Shown piece after piece: positions 10,929 through 20,531 of a DNA stretch of 64,000 nucleotides. The stretch's first letter is position 1. Each line of letters opens with the position of its first letter. The notes below the pieces were generated by a model that was not told where the DNA came from, did no database searches, and saw only the letters and a list, made by a program, of their open reading frames with translations. Source of the stretch: Nocardia iowensis (lineage in GTDB: Bacteria; Actinomycetota; Actinomycetes; Mycobacteriales; Mycobacteriaceae); assembly GCF_019222765.1 (NCBI RefSeq), contig NZ_CP078145.1, positions 7,874,001 through 7,938,000 on the forward strand. Direction: 5' to 3'. The position numbers and the translations under genes are program-made.

Positions 10929-12533
10929 GTGACACAGGTGACCGACCAGCGCGTGACCCCTTCGTTCGGGGCCGTGCCCTCCAGGTCGAGCCCCGCGCCG
11001 CTGCGCCCCGCACCCGATTTCGGGCCGACCGACACCTTGCGTGGCTGGCTGGTCACCGCGTTCCTCACCGCGATCGCGGCGGTCACCCGGTTCACCATGC
11101 TCAACTATCCGACGGTTGGCGGAACTCCCGTTTTCGACGAGAAGCACTACGGGCCGCACGCGTGGCAGATGCTGCACAATGGCGGCTTGGAGGACAACCC
11201 CGGTTACGGGGTAGTGGTGCACCCGCCCGTCGGCAAGCAGCTCATCGCGATCGGCGAGGCGATGTTCGGTTACACCGGCTGGGGCTGGCGCTTCGCCTCA
11301 GCGGCGGCCGGGACGGTGCTGGTGCTGCTGGTGATCCGCATCGTGCGGCGGATGGCGCGCTCCACCCTGATCGGGGCGATCGCGGGCATCCTGCTGATCG
11401 CCGACGGGCTCACCTTCGTCTCGTCGCGGATGAGCATGCTCGACATCTTCGTCGCGCTGTTCGTCACCGCGGCTTTCGGCTGTCTGATCGTCGACCGCGA
11501 CGAGGTGCGGGCCCGGATGGCGCGGGTCGATGCCGAAGGCCGGGTCGAGGTGAGCCCCTTTGGTCCACGGCTCGGGGTGCGCTGGTGGCGTTTCGGCGCC
11601 GGGGTGCTGCTCGGATTGGCCTGCGGGACAAAGTGGTCCGGCGTCTATTTCATCGTCGCCTTCGGCATCCTCAGCGTGTGCTTCGATGTGGCCGCGCGGC
11701 GTGCGTACGGCGTCCGTAGGCCGTGGTTCGGGACCGCGATCCGTGACGTCGGACCCGCCTTGTACGCGCTGGTGCTGGTGCCGCTCGGGGTGTATCTGGC
11801 CACCTATTGGGCCTGGTTCAGCAGCGAAACCGGCGTCTATCGGTACGCGGTCGGCAACCAGGTGGGCACCGGTGGTCCGTTCGGGTGGGTCCCCGCGCCC
11901 TTGCGCTCGCTGTGGTACTACAGCGGCGAGACGCTCAAATTCCATGAGGGTCTGACCAATGCGGCGGGCAACCACCATCCGTGGGAATCCAAACCGTGGA
12001 CCTGGCCGATGGGTTTGCGGCCGATGCTCTACCACTACGTGGACACCGGGGTCACCGGGTGCGGACAGAACCAGTGCGTCAAGGCCGTCATGTTGATCGG
12101 CACGCCGGCGATCTGGTGGCTCGCCCTCCCGGTGATCGCCTGGATGCTGTGGCGCAGCGTGGTTCGCCGCGACTGGCGCTATGCCGCGGTGCTCGTCGGC
12201 TACGGCGCGGCGCTGCTGCCCTGGTTCCTGACCCTGGACCGGCAGATGTACTACTTCTACGCGGTTGCCCTCGCACCGTTCCTGGTGATGGGAATGGCCT
12301 TGGTGCTCGGCGATATTCTCGGCCCGTCCCGGCGAATAGCGGTGCCGCGCAGTCCCGTCGGAACCTATCTACCGGTCGCGCCCGACGAACGGCACGCGCT
12401 CGGCCTGCTCGCGGTATGCCTCTACCTCGGTTTGGTGATCGCCAACTTCATCTGGCTCTGGCCGATCCTCACCGCACTGCCGATCACACCCGCCAACTGG
12501 CACGACCACCTCTGGCTGCCCAGCTGGCGCTAA
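10929..12533 (+). CDS. Dolichyl/polyprenyl-phosphate-mannose--protein mannosyltransferase (PMT family)
   Basis: Integral-membrane GT39 enzyme that O-mannosylates exported proteins on the outer face of the membrane, using polyprenyl-phosphate mannose. About 534 residues with some ten hydrophobic segments; the catalytic acidic pair is in VFDEKHYGPHAW in the first external loop, and the C-terminal PMT_4TMC region (LPWFLTLDRQMYYFYAVALAPF) is intact. A GTG at 10929 is chosen; the frame opens earlier at 10815 but that part is not conserved-looking. It is syntenic with Rv1002c. Its stop overlaps the stop of the convergent GntR gene by four bases. Confidence 0.92.
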   Translation: MTQVTDQRVTPSFGAVPSRSSPAPLRPAPDFGPTDTLRGWLVTAFLTAIAAVTRFTMLNYPTVGGTPVFDEKHYGPHAWQMLHNGGLEDNPGYGVVVHPPVGKQLIAIGEAMFGYTGWGWRFASAAAGTVLVLLVIRIVRRMARSTLIGAIAGILLIADGLTFVSSRMSMLDIFVALFVTAAFGCLIVDRDEVRARMARVDAEGRVEVSPFGPRLGVRWWRFGAGVLLGLACGTKWSGVYFIVAFGILSVCFDVAARRAYGVRRPWFGTAIRDVGPALYALVLVPLGVYLATYWAWFSSETGVYRYAVGNQVGTGGPFGWVPAPLRSLWYYSGETLKFHEGLTNAAGNHHPWESKPWTWPMGLRPMLYHYVDTGVTGCGQNQCVKAVMLIGTPAIWWLALPVIAWMLWRSVVRRDWRYAAVLVGYGAALLPWFLTLDRQMYYFYAVALAPFLVMGMALVLGDILGPSRRIAVPRSPVGTYLPVAPDERHALGLLAVCLYLGLVIANFIWLWPILTALPITPANWHDHLWLPSWR

Positions 12534-12889
12534 CCCTCCAGCGCCGCCTTGACGTAACGCAGCGCGGCCGCGTCGTCGAGGCCGAGACGGCGGACGGTGG
12601 CGACATAGGCGGTGGCGGCGCGACCCGCGACATCGCGGGTCGGATCGCCGGACGAGGCGATGAAAGAGCCCTGCCTGCCCCGGGTTTCGACCACCCCGTC
12701 CGCCTCCAACTCGCGGTAGGCGCGGGCCACCGTATTGGGGGCCAGGCCGAGTTGGGCCGCCAGCGCCCGGACGGTGGGAATCTTCGTGCCCGCGGTCAGC
12801 TCGCCGGAGCGCACCTTGGCGATGATCCCCATGCGTAACTGCTCGTAGGGCGGCACGGTCGACTCATGCGACACGCTGATATTGAACAT
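12530..12889 (-). CDS. GntR family regulator, YtrA subfamily
   Basis: A 119-residue protein consisting of a GntR winged helix (STVPPYEQLRMGIIAKVRSGELTAGTKIPTVRALAAQLGLAPNTVARAYREL spans about residues 8-62, given here as its landmarks PPYEQL, KIPTVRALA and PNTVARAYREL) and a very short C-terminal tail. YtrA-type regulators often control ABC transporters, but none is nearby. It ends four bases inside the 3' end of the mannosyltransferase and starts 6 bases after the arcA stop, so it may be co-transcribed with arcA. Confidence 0.88.
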   Translation of the reverse strand: MFNISVSHESTVPPYEQLRMGIIAKVRSGELTAGTKIPTVRALAAQLGLAPNTVARAYRELEADGVVETRGRQGSFIASSGDPTRDVAGRAATAYVATVRRLGLDDAAALRYVKAALEG

Positions 12890-12895
12890 TTTGTC

Positions 12896-14194
12896 TCACA
12901 AGTCATCCCGAGAGAGCGGACAGGACAGGCAACGGGGTCCCCCTCTACCGGAACCCAATTCGGAGCCCGGGATGCGCAGCACCTCGATGCCCGCGTCTTC
13001 CAGGCGTGCGTTGGTCATCTCGTTGCGTTCGTAGGCGGCCACCACGCCCGGCGCCAGCGCGAGGGTGTTGTTGCCGTCGTCCCACTGTTCGCGTTCGGCG
13101 GTGACGCCGTCCAGCCCGGTGTCGATGACCCTCAGCTTGTCGATACCCATGGCCTTGGCCGCGGCGACCAGGAACGGATCGGGTCCGCTCATCGCCACCC
13201 GGCCGTCGCCGTTGCGGCCGCCGTAGTCGTCCTCGCGTTGAATGGTGAACGCGCACAACGAGTCACGCACCGCGGGATACATCACCAGCGCATCGGCGTC
13301 CACCATGGTGCAGACGGTATCCAGGTGCATCGTGGCCCGGTTCTGCGCGATCGGGACGACCAGCACGGTATGCGCGAGATCGTCGTCGAACAGGCTGCGC
13401 GCCAACGCTTCCGCGCCGGCCGGCGAGGTGCGTTCGCCGACGCCCACCGCGACGACACCGGGCGCAAGCAGCAGCACATCGCCGCCCTCGATGGGCGCGG
13501 TGTGTGATTCGTAGGCCCGGCGTACCCCGAGGAACCGGGGATGGAAGGCATAGATCAGATCGGTGAGCGAGGTCTCCCGGATCCGGGCGGGCAGCGCCAG
13601 CGAGGTGATCGCCACCCTCGGGCCGACCCAGAACGAGGAGTCCCTGGTGAACAGCAGATTGGGCAGCGGGTCGATGACGAAGTCGGCGCCGTGGTGCATC
13701 CGCCGCACCAGCGAGGTGGCGTCGGGCCCGAACGGCAGTTCGTCGAAGGTCATCCCGGCCATCAGGATATTGGCCAGGTCCCTGGCCCGCACACCGCGCA
13801 GGAAGGCGGCGAGTTGGTCGGCCAGCGAGTGGCCGAGCCTGCGCGCGTCCACGGCGGCGGAGATGCCCTGGATGCGGGCGGCGCCGCTGACCGCGAGGGT
13901 CTCGGCGAGCAGGTCGGCCAGCAGCAGCACCTCGACGCCACGGGCGCGCAGCACGCCGGTGAACGCGTCGTGCTCCTGTTGCGCCCGCTCGACCCAGGGG
14001 ATGCCGTCGAACAGCAACTGGTCGTTGTTGCGCGGGGTGAGTCTGCGCAGTTCGTCGCCGGGCCGGTGCAGCAGCACCGTGCGCAGCGTGCCGACCTCCG
14101 AGGTCACTCGCAACCGGGTATCCGAACTGTCCGGGTCCAACCCGTCCGCGTCCGAGTCCTCTCCGTGCCGTGCGGGCACAGCGTCTGCTCCCAT
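12896..14194 (-). CDS. arcA: Arginine deiminase
   Basis: Hydrolyses L-arginine to citrulline and ammonia. The 432-residue protein has the ADI landmarks [21 protein letters not shown] near the N-terminus, [30 protein letters not shown] and a C-terminal [12 protein letters not shown] carrying the nucleophilic cysteine. The ATG at 14194 is preferred; the frame runs on to 14371, but those codons cross the soxR control region. No ornithine transcarbamylase or carbamate kinase gene is adjacent, so it is a stand-alone arcA as at Rv1001. It is divergent from soxR. Confidence 0.93.
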   Translation of the reverse strand: MGADAVPARHGEDSDADGLDPDSSDTRLRVTSEVGTLRTVLLHRPGDELRRLTPRNNDQLLFDGIPWVERAQQEHDAFTGVLRARGVEVLLLADLLAETLAVSGAARIQGISAAVDARRLGHSLADQLAAFLRGVRARDLANILMAGMTFDELPFGPDATSLVRRMHHGADFVIDPLPNLLFTRDSSFWVGPRVAITSLALPARIRETSLTDLIYAFHPRFLGVRRAYESHTAPIEGGDVLLLAPGVVAVGVGERTSPAGAEALARSLFDDDLAHTVLVVPIAQNRATMHLDTVCTMVDADALVMYPAVRDSLCAFTIQREDDYGGRNGDGRVAMSGPDPFLVAAAKAMGIDKLRVIDTGLDGVTAEREQWDDGNNTLALAPGVVAAYERNEMTNARLEDAGIEVLRIPGSELGSGRGGPRCLSCPLSRDDL

Positions 14195-14334
14195 GCTCAG
14201 ACCGTAGTTCGCCGCGGCCACAAGAGCACGTAATTCATCGCCTTCGATGCGTTCTTGCCGCGCAACGGCCTCGCACGGCCCGGTTTCCCGGGCCGACGTG
14301 CCGTTGCGGCGATTCCTCCCCCAGCACACCCTAA

Positions 14335-14352
14335 CCTCAAGTATTGTTGAGG
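14335..14352 (+). promoter_or_regulatory. SoxR box upstream of soxR
   Basis: CCTCAAGTATTGTTGAGG: 6-bp arms CCTCAA/TTGAGG in an 18-bp dyad, the same arms and spacing as the classic SoxR box of Escherichia coli soxS. It ends 17 bases before the soxR ATG, so autoregulation is likely. It also lies about 140 bases upstream of divergent arcA. Confidence 0.85.
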
Positions 14353-14369
14353 GGAATGGAGGAGCGTGC

Positions 14370-14855
14370 ATGTCGACAGCCGATTGGCGAGCAAAGGAGC
14401 TGACCCCCGGTCAGCTTTCCGAGCGTAGCGGAGTAGCAGTTTCCGCGTTGCACTTCTACGAACGCGAAGGACTCATCACCAGCCGCCGTACCAGCGGGAA
14501 TCAGCGCAGATATGCGCGAGAGACGCTGCGGCGGGTCGCCTTCATCCGCATTTCCCAGCGGGTCGGCATCCCGCTCAGCGAGATTCGCGCCGCCCTCGAT
14601 CAGCTGCCGGAAGGCCGCAACCCCACCCGGCGCGACTGGGAGACCCTGTCCACCACCTGGCGCGCGGATCTCGACGACCGCATCACCCAGCTGATTCGGT
14701 TGCGCGACAACCTCACCGGCTGCATCGGCTGCGGCTGCCTGTCGCTCGGCAGCTGCAAGCTGGTCAACGAGCACGACCGGCTCGGCACCGAGGGGCCCGG
14801 CGCGCGCGTGCTCGACGTGCAGCTCAACTGTGCTGCGCGGCCAGCAACCTGCTGA
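14370..14855 (+). CDS. soxR: Redox-sensitive MerR-family activator SoxR
   Basis: A [2Fe-2S] transcription factor that senses redox-cycling compounds. The 161-residue protein has a MerR helix-turn-helix ([21 protein letters not shown], residues 16-36), a dimerisation helix and the cluster-binding motif C118-x2-C121-x-C123-x5-C129, the spacing seen in E. coli SoxR. The start ATG is 17 bases after a SoxR box and preceded by GGAGG. There is no soxS-like gene. In actinomycetes SoxR responds to endogenous redox-active metabolites and controls oxidoreductases and transporters, which suits a strain carrying the biosynthetic cluster downstream (inference). Its 3' end overlaps the convergent SDR by 32 bases. 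Confidence 0.94.
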   Translation: MSTADWRAKELTPGQLSERSGVAVSALHFYEREGLITSRRTSGNQRRYARETLRRVAFIRISQRVGIPLSEIRAALDQLPEGRNPTRRDWETLSTTWRADLDDRITQLIRLRDNLTGCIGCGCLSLGSCKLVNEHDRLGTEGPGARVLDVQLNCAARPATC

Positions 14856-15696
14856 ATCGGGCGCTGGCACGCCGCATCACGATCTCGTAGGGCAGCGCGA
14901 ACTTCCGCGCCCACCAGTAGCCGAATCGGATGTCGAACGACGTGTAGATCAGGAACCGGTTGCGCTCGATGCCGCGCAGGATCGACGCCGCCACATGCTC
15001 CGGCGACACCGCGTGCTTGGTGAACGACTCGGTCAGCCTGCGGATCTTCGGGGACTCCCGGTCGACGCCGACCAGTTCGACACTGTGCACCAGCGGCGTG
15101 TCCACCGCGCCGGGCACCACCAGGTGCACCGAGATGCCGTGCTGGTCGAGATCGAATCGCAGCACCTCGGAGACGCCGCGGATGCCGTATTTGCTCGCGC
15201 TGTAGGCCGCGTGCCATGGCAGCGCGAGCAGCCCGGCCGCCGAGGAGACGTTGACCAGCGATCCGCCCCGGCCCGCCCGCACCATGGGCGGCACGAAGTT
15301 CTCGATCACGTGGATCGGGCCCATCAGGTTGACGTCGACCATCCGCTGCCAGTGCTTGTGCTCCAGGTTCTCCACCGTGCCCCAGGCCGAGGTGCCCGCG
15401 ATGTTCATCACCACGTCCAGGCTGCCGTGCGCCTCGTGCACCTTCTTGGCGAAGGCGGTGACGGCGTCGTAGTCGGTGATGTCGAAGGCCTCGGCGGCCA
15501 GCACGACGCCCCCGTCGCGCCGGATGCCCGCCACCGTCTCGTCCAGCCCGGCGGCATCGATATCGGTGAGGATCAGTTTCGCCCCCGCCGCGCCGGCGGC
15601 CTGCGCGGTGGCCCGGCCTATACCGCTGGCGGCACCTGTGATCAGCACCTTCGCGTCCCGCACGGTCCTGCGGCCCGGTCGCCCACTACCTCGCAC
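14824..15696 (-). CDS. SDR family oxidoreductase
   Basis: A classical short-chain dehydrogenase of 290 residues: [10 protein letters not shown] cofactor loop, NIAG, Ser in NVSSAAG and the catalytic YSASK. The C-terminal extension ([32 protein letters not shown]) resembles mycobacterial SDRs that act on bulky lipid or steroid-like substrates; this is only an impression. Because it converges on and overlaps soxR by 32 bases, and SoxR targets are often oxidoreductases, a regulatory link is possible but no SoxR box is seen at its own 5' side. Confidence 0.88.
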   Translation of the reverse strand: MRGSGRPGRRTVRDAKVLITGAASGIGRATAQAAGAAGAKLILTDIDAAGLDETVAGIRRDGGVVLAAEAFDITDYDAVTAFAKKVHEAHGSLDVVMNIAGTSAWGTVENLEHKHWQRMVDVNLMGPIHVIENFVPPMVRAGRGGSLVNVSSAAGLLALPWHAAYSASKYGIRGVSEVLRFDLDQHGISVHLVVPGAVDTPLVHSVELVGVDRESPKIRRLTESFTKHAVSPEHVAASILRGIERNRFLIYTSFDIRFGYWWARKFALPYEIVMRRASARFSRLLAAQHS

Positions 15697-15754
15697 TGCG
15701 TATCCCCATCTCGAATTGCTCGAATCGGCTCACCGCAGGGTACTTGGACGACGC

Positions 15755-16903
15755 TCAGCGGCCCAGTACTGCGAGCATTCCGGCCACCGCCCGCGGCCAG
15801 GTGTACTGCTCGGCTCGGGTGCGGGCCGCTCGCCTGCGTCCGGCCGTCGGCAGCGCGAGCACGTCGGTGACCGCCTGCGCGAACGCGGACCCTCGGTCGT
15901 CGGCGACCGCGCCGCACTCGGCGGTCACGATATCGGCCAGCGCCGAGGACCGGCTCGCCACCACCGGCGTGCCCGCCGCCAGGGCCTCCAGCGCGGCGAG
16001 ACCGAAGGTCTCGTGCGGACCCGGGGCCAGCGAAACATCCGCGGTGGCAAGCAGTTTCGCCACCATCGCGCGTTCGGAGATGAATCCGGTGAAGTGCACG
16101 GGAGCCAGTCCGCCGGTCAGCGGGGGCAACGCCTTTGCCCGGCGCTCCAGCGCGTCGCGCCGCGGCCCGTCCCCGGCGACGACCAGCCGGACCTCGGTGC
16201 CGGTCTCGCGTAATGCCGCGACCGCCTCGATGCTGCGCTCCACCCGCTTCTCCACCGACAGTCTGCCGCAGTGCACCAGCAGCGGATGCCCCGGCGCACC
16301 GAGATCGGCGCGCAGCCTGCCGTCGTGCCTGCGCGGGCTGAACAGCTCCAGATCCACCCCGAGCGGCACCAGCTCGACGTTCGGGGCACCGATGCGCAGG
16401 AATTCTTCGCGGGCGAATGGGGTGGTGCAGACGACGATGTCGTAGTCGGCGGCGGTGCGGCCGTTGGCCACGTCGGCGCAGCGGCGAGCGGCCTGGCGGG
16501 GCATGAACTGACCGAGCAGTCGGTCCAGCCGTTCGTGCGAGATCATCACGCCCGCCACGTCGCGCCGCCGGGCCCAGCGGCCGAATCCGCGCAGGGTCAG
16601 CCGGTCCGATACCTCGAGCACATCGGGACGCAGCCCGGTCAGCACGTCGGCGACCCGCCGCGGGTCCGCCGCGCGGTAGCCGCCGGTCCACGGAATAGCC
16701 AAGGCGGGCAAGGTTATTCGCATAACACCGGTCGGTAGCAACTCCTCGGATCGGCGCGCGCCCGGCACGATGAGCACCACCTCGTGCCCGGCCGCCACAT
16801 AGCCCTCGCCGAGATGATGCAAGGCTGTGCGCAACCCACCCGAGCGCGGGCCGTAGAAGTTCGCAAGCTGAACTATGCGCACCTCGCCGATGGTGCAGCC
16901 CAT
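15755..16903 (-). CDS. Glycosyltransferase family 4 (GT-B)
   Basis: A 382-residue retaining glycosyltransferase. The N-terminal Rossmann half starts VRIVQLANFYGPRSGGLRTAL (acceptor side); the donor half begins at LLVHCGRLSVEKRV, and the EX7E motif lies in HETFGLAALEALAAGTPVVAS. The family includes the mannosyltransferases of phosphatidylinositol mannoside and glycolipid synthesis (PimB/MgtA-like), but the exact acceptor is not evident. The start is ATG at 16903 or GTG at 16882. It is monocistronic-looking, with a terminator-like hairpin from the next unit about 50 bases upstream. Confidence 0.87.
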   Translation of the reverse strand: MGCTIGEVRIVQLANFYGPRSGGLRTALHHLGEGYVAAGHEVVLIVPGARRSEELLPTGVMRITLPALAIPWTGGYRAADPRRVADVLTGLRPDVLEVSDRLTLRGFGRWARRRDVAGVMISHERLDRLLGQFMPRQAARRCADVANGRTAADYDIVVCTTPFAREEFLRIGAPNVELVPLGVDLELFSPRRHDGRLRADLGAPGHPLLVHCGRLSVEKRVERSIEAVAALRETGTEVRLVVAGDGPRRDALERRAKALPPLTGGLAPVHFTGFISERAMVAKLLATADVSLAPGPHETFGLAALEALAAGTPVVASRSSALADIVTAECGAVADDRGSAFAQAVTDVLALPTAGRRRAARTRAEQYTWPRAVAGMLAVLGR

Positions 16904-16953
16904 CGGGTTATCTTCGGGACCGATGCGCCGAACGCGGCATGAACAGCCGTGAA

Positions 16954-16973
16954 AGACCCGGAAAACCGGGTTT
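16954..16973 (-). terminator. Hairpin terminator of the c-di-GMP gene pair
   Basis: On the minus strand AACCCGG-TTTT-CCGGGTC followed by TTTC (8-bp stem including one G-U pair), 7 bases after the stop at 16980. It fits a short intrinsic terminator separating this operon from the glycosyltransferase gene. Confidence 0.6.
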
Positions 16974-16979
16974 CCAGGG

Positions 16980-18005
16980 TCAATTCGCGAGCTCGCGCCA
17001 CACCCTGATCAGCCCGTGCCCACTCTCGGCGGGCAGCACCGGCAGCAGCTCGGCGCGCACCGGAATCCAGTCGGTATCGGTGAACCGCACGCGCAGGCGC
17101 AGGTGTCTGGCAGCGGCGTCGGCCGCGCGTTCCTCGGCCAGATCGGCGCAGGCGGTGCGGAAGTCCGCGAGGTCGTCGGGATGCACCGTCGGACGTTCGA
17201 TACCCCAGCGGTCCAGCGGCGGCGTCGGGATCCGAGTCCATTCGTAGATGAGGCCGGAGCTCAGCCAGATGAAGCCGACCCCTTCGTCCGCGCGCTGCGA
17301 CACGGCACGCAGCATCGTCATGTCGACATCGGGTTGCGCCGGTACCGCATCGGTGAATTCGCGCATCAGCGCCCTGATCCGGCGGGCGACGGGATCGGCC
17401 CTTGTCACCATCTGGAAGCTGCGCACCAGGTCGTCGTCGCCGATCATGTCGACGGCGCTCTGGTGCCTGCCGTCGAGGGTGCCGACCATCTCGAAATAGT
17501 CGATCCGCCCCTCGAAACGGACCATCCGACCGAACGCCTCGGGCGGTGTCCGGATCACCCGAACATCCTCGGGCGCCCGCGCGAACACCAATTCCTCCAA
17601 ACCCGGGCCGTGGTGCGCCAATTCGGTATCGGCCTGCCAGTCCCATGCGGCGACCCGAGGACGCTCGGGCAACCGCACGTCGTCGGGCCCCGCCCACACC
17701 TGCACCCCGTGCACCTCGTCGAACGCGCACCGAATGGGCACGCCGACCACCACCAGCCCGGACTCGCGATGGGCAACGAACTCGCCGGTCTCGGCACAGC
17801 TCTGCACCACCTCGACGATGCGCTGCGGCGCGGCGGCATGCAGTTCCCGGCGGACCCGCAGCAGACTTGCCCAGTCCTTGACCTTGGGCCCGTCGGCAAC
17901 CACCGTCGGTACCTCGGATCGCCCGGTCCGGGTGCGGCCAAGCGCCTCGATCAATAGCCAATCATGTTCGGACAGCTTGTGTTCGGGCACACCGCCGCCG
18001 GTCAT
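16980..18005 (-). CDS. Uncharacterised PAS/GAF-like protein (possible DUF5593 family) paired with a c-di-GMP enzyme
   Basis: A 341-residue soluble protein with no membrane segment. I see no catalytic motif. The first part (SEHDWLLIEALG to VVVGVPIRCAFDEVHGVQVW) looks like a small sensory GAF-like fold; the central part (EGRIDYFEMVGTLDGRHQSAVDMIGDDDLVRSFQMV) and the C-terminal part (VGFIWLSSGLIYEWTRIP, RLRVRFTDTDWIPVRAELLP) resemble PAS-like strands. Proteins of this make-up in Nocardia and Mycobacterium carry the DUF5593 label; that match is from memory. Its ATG overlaps the stop of the GGDEF-EAL gene by four bases, so translation is coupled and it likely modulates or reads c-di-GMP signalling. 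Confidence 0.65.
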   Translation of the reverse strand: MTGGGVPEHKLSEHDWLLIEALGRTRTGRSEVPTVVADGPKVKDWASLLRVRRELHAAAPQRIVEVVQSCAETGEFVAHRESGLVVVGVPIRCAFDEVHGVQVWAGPDDVRLPERPRVAAWDWQADTELAHHGPGLEELVFARAPEDVRVIRTPPEAFGRMVRFEGRIDYFEMVGTLDGRHQSAVDMIGDDDLVRSFQMVTRADPVARRIRALMREFTDAVPAQPDVDMTMLRAVSQRADEGVGFIWLSSGLIYEWTRIPTPPLDRWGIERPTVHPDDLADFRTACADLAEERAADAAARHLRLRVRFTDTDWIPVRAELLPVLPAESGHGLIRVWRELAN

Positions 18006-19894
18006 ATCCCCGCGGTACCCCGGCTCGCCCGCGGCAGATCGAGATCGAGTGGGATGCGGCCCACCGCCAAATGCGCTTCCACTTCATCGGCGGGCATCGG
18101 CCTGGCGATCAAAAAGCCTTGTGCCCGATAGCAACCCAGCCCGACCAGGGTGCGCGCGGCCACCGCCGTCTCGACGCCCTCGCCGACCACCCCGAGGCCG
18201 AACGAACCGGCAAGTCCGATAATGGATTTCACGATCGCGAGATCGTCGGTGCTGGCACCGAGGCGCTGCACGAAGCCGCGGTCGATCTTCACCGCGTCCA
18301 CCGGCAGCGCCTTCAGATGCGACAGCGAGCTGTAACCGGTACCGAAATCGTCGATCGCGATCTGCACGCCCATCCGCTTCAATCCGCGCAGCGTGACCTG
18401 GGTACGCGCCAGATCCTGCACGACGACATGCTCGGTGATCTCCAGGCAGATCGAGCTGCCGTCGATGCCGAACAGCCGCAGGATGTCTTCGATCCGCTCC
18501 ACGAAGTCCAGGCTGACCAGCTGCACCGGCGAGACATTGATCCGCATCACCACGTTCGCGGCGAGCCCACGCCTGCGCCACTCGGCGAACTGGGCGCAGG
18601 CCGATCTGATCACCCAGCGCCCGAGCTCACCGGCCAGGTTGGTTGCCTCCGCCACCGTGACGAACGCCGCGGGCGGCAGCAGGCCCCTGGTCGGATGCAG
18701 CCAGCGGACCAGCGCCTCCAGCGCGACGATCCGGCCGGTCCGCAGATCGACCTCGGGTTGATAGTGCAGCAGCAGCGAGCCGTCGGACACGGCGCCGCGC
18801 AGATTGAGCTCCACATCGTCTTGCAGTTCGAACTGGGCCCGCATGGCGTCGGTGAACACGGCGACGCCATTGCCGCCGCCCGACTTGGCCGAGAGCAGCG
18901 CGTGATCAGCCCGGCGCAGCACGTCGGCGACGGTGGTCTCGCCGGGGATGCCGACGGCGACGCCGATGCTCGCCGCGCGACTCACCGATTCACCGCCCAC
19001 GGTGACCCGGCGGCCGATGAGCTGCTGGATCCGGGTGCCCTCCTCCTCGGCCGCGACCGCGTCCATCGGCTTGGCGGGCACGATGACGAACTCGTCGCCG
19101 CCGAGGCGCGCGATCATGTCGTCCGGATCGAGATGCTCGCGCAGCCGCGACGAGAGCGTGCGGATGAAGTTGTCGCCCGCGGTGTGCCCGAGAAAGTCGT
19201 TCAGCGCCTTGAGCCGGTCCAGGTCGAGGAAGAACGCCGCGACCGGCCCCGGGCTGCCCGGGCGCAGCCGCTCTTCCATGTGCTCGAGCAGCGCGCGGCG
19301 ATTCGCCAGCCCGGTGAGGTCGTCGTGCAGTGCGATGTAGCGCAACCGCTCCTCCGCGACGACCCGCGCCTGCAGCTGGGCGAACAGCGCGGCGATGGCC
19401 TTGAGGACGTTGAGTTCGCGGGTACTCCACTCCCGATCGCCGGTTTTGATGAAGCCGAGCACGCCGGTCGACTCGCCGCGGGAGAGCAAGGGCACCGCCG
19501 CGGTGGTGACGACGGGGATGCCGGAGGCCCGGCGCATCGTTTCCTGGTAGTCGGCGAACTCCGGTGTCGGCCGGGCGATCATCGGCTCGGTCGCGTGTTC
19601 GAACGCCCGGAACACCGGATCGGCGCCCTCGAAGTAGACGATCTCGAGCGGATCCGGATCAGGCACCTGCGGCCGGTGCGGCCACTCGGCGATCAGTACC
19701 GAAGCCCGGCGCTCACGGTCGGTGTGCCGCACATAGCTGAAGTCGACGTCGAAGTATTCGACCAGCTGGGCAAGGACGCGCTCGGTCGCCTCGGCCATGG
19801 TGGTGGCGTCGACGCCCATCAGCTCGGAGGCGACCTGGGTCACCAATGAGTCGAGCGTCCGCCGAGGCACCTTGTCTCCGATCACGCTATCCAC
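18002..19894 (-). CDS. GAF-GGDEF-EAL cyclic di-GMP enzyme
   Basis: A 630-residue cytoplasmic bifunctional protein, domain order GAF (about 20-175), GGDEF (about 185-350), EAL (about 365-610), the architecture of Mycobacterium tuberculosis Rv1354c. The synthase signature GGDEF is at 265-269. The product-inhibition I-site RxxD five residues before it is not present (DPDD instead). The EAL motif (EALVR, 393-397) and later phosphodiesterase residues NVSP, EITEH, DDFGTGYSSL and GEGVE are intact, so both synthesis and hydrolysis look possible. It is the first gene of a two-gene operon. Confidence 0.92.
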   Translation of the reverse strand: MDSVIGDKVPRRTLDSLVTQVASELMGVDATTMAEATERVLAQLVEYFDVDFSYVRHTDRERRASVLIAEWPHRPQVPDPDPLEIVYFEGADPVFRAFEHATEPMIARPTPEFADYQETMRRASGIPVVTTAAVPLLSRGESTGVLGFIKTGDREWSTRELNVLKAIAALFAQLQARVVAEERLRYIALHDDLTGLANRRALLEHMEERLRPGSPGPVAAFFLDLDRLKALNDFLGHTAGDNFIRTLSSRLREHLDPDDMIARLGGDEFVIVPAKPMDAVAAEEEGTRIQQLIGRRVTVGGESVSRAASIGVAVGIPGETTVADVLRRADHALLSAKSGGGNGVAVFTDAMRAQFELQDDVELNLRGAVSDGSLLLHYQPEVDLRTGRIVALEALVRWLHPTRGLLPPAAFVTVAEATNLAGELGRWVIRSACAQFAEWRRRGLAANVVMRINVSPVQLVSLDFVERIEDILRLFGIDGSSICLEITEHVVVQDLARTQVTLRGLKRMGVQIAIDDFGTGYSSLSHLKALPVDAVKIDRGFVQRLGASTDDLAIVKSIIGLAGSFGLGVVGEGVETAVAARTLVGLGCYRAQGFLIARPMPADEVEAHLAVGRIPLDLDLPRASRGTAGI

Positions 19895-20531
19895 GGGTGT
19901 CCACGCCCGGCATCGGACGCCGCCTGCTACGGAGCCGCCGGTTCCCCACCCGGGTCGCGGCCGAATCGCTCAGGCATAGCACCAACGCCATGGTCTCATG
20001 CTCAGGTACTCCGAGTAGGTCCGAGAATCGAAGCGACGCCAGTGTATCCACGAAATCCGGGAAAATCGTGGCCGGTGCGCTGGGGAGTCGCGCTTTTCGG
20101 CTGCTGTCATCACCCATCCGTCACCCCACCATTCCGGGGTAGGTATCCGACGCTCGGCGCCCGTGCTGTCCGTCTCGAATCGGCGAGCCTTGCAATTCAT
20201 CGGCAATTGCCCGACGTGGCCGATTATCCCACCAGATCGGTTCGGCCCGGTAGCAATCGTGCGACGCCTCGACAGCCATACTGTTCCTACTCCGTTGCTC
20301 CGCATCCTTACGCGGTCGTCGAACCGGGGCCGACATCTCCACCCGAATCCCGCTTACGGACGAGTTTGCCTAGGGCAGTATCCGTCATCCGGCAAGAATT
20401 GACCAGACGTCTGGTTAATCTTCCGAAAACTGGATGGACCCTCGCAAATTCCCCCTGGTCAGAACCCACCTCACGGTCGAACAGCATTTCGGGGGGACTG
20501 GTCGGTTCTAGCGCAGCTAACTTCCAGCTAG
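19895..20531. other. 640-base intergenic region
   Basis: It lies upstream of the GGDEF-EAL gene (which reads left) and downstream of the GyrI-like pair (which also reads left). Open frames here show no recognisable domain or convincing codon bias. It must hold the promoter of the c-di-GMP operon. The sequence is locally less GC-rich between about 20380 and 20530. I see no repeat or RNA gene. Confidence 0.5.
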
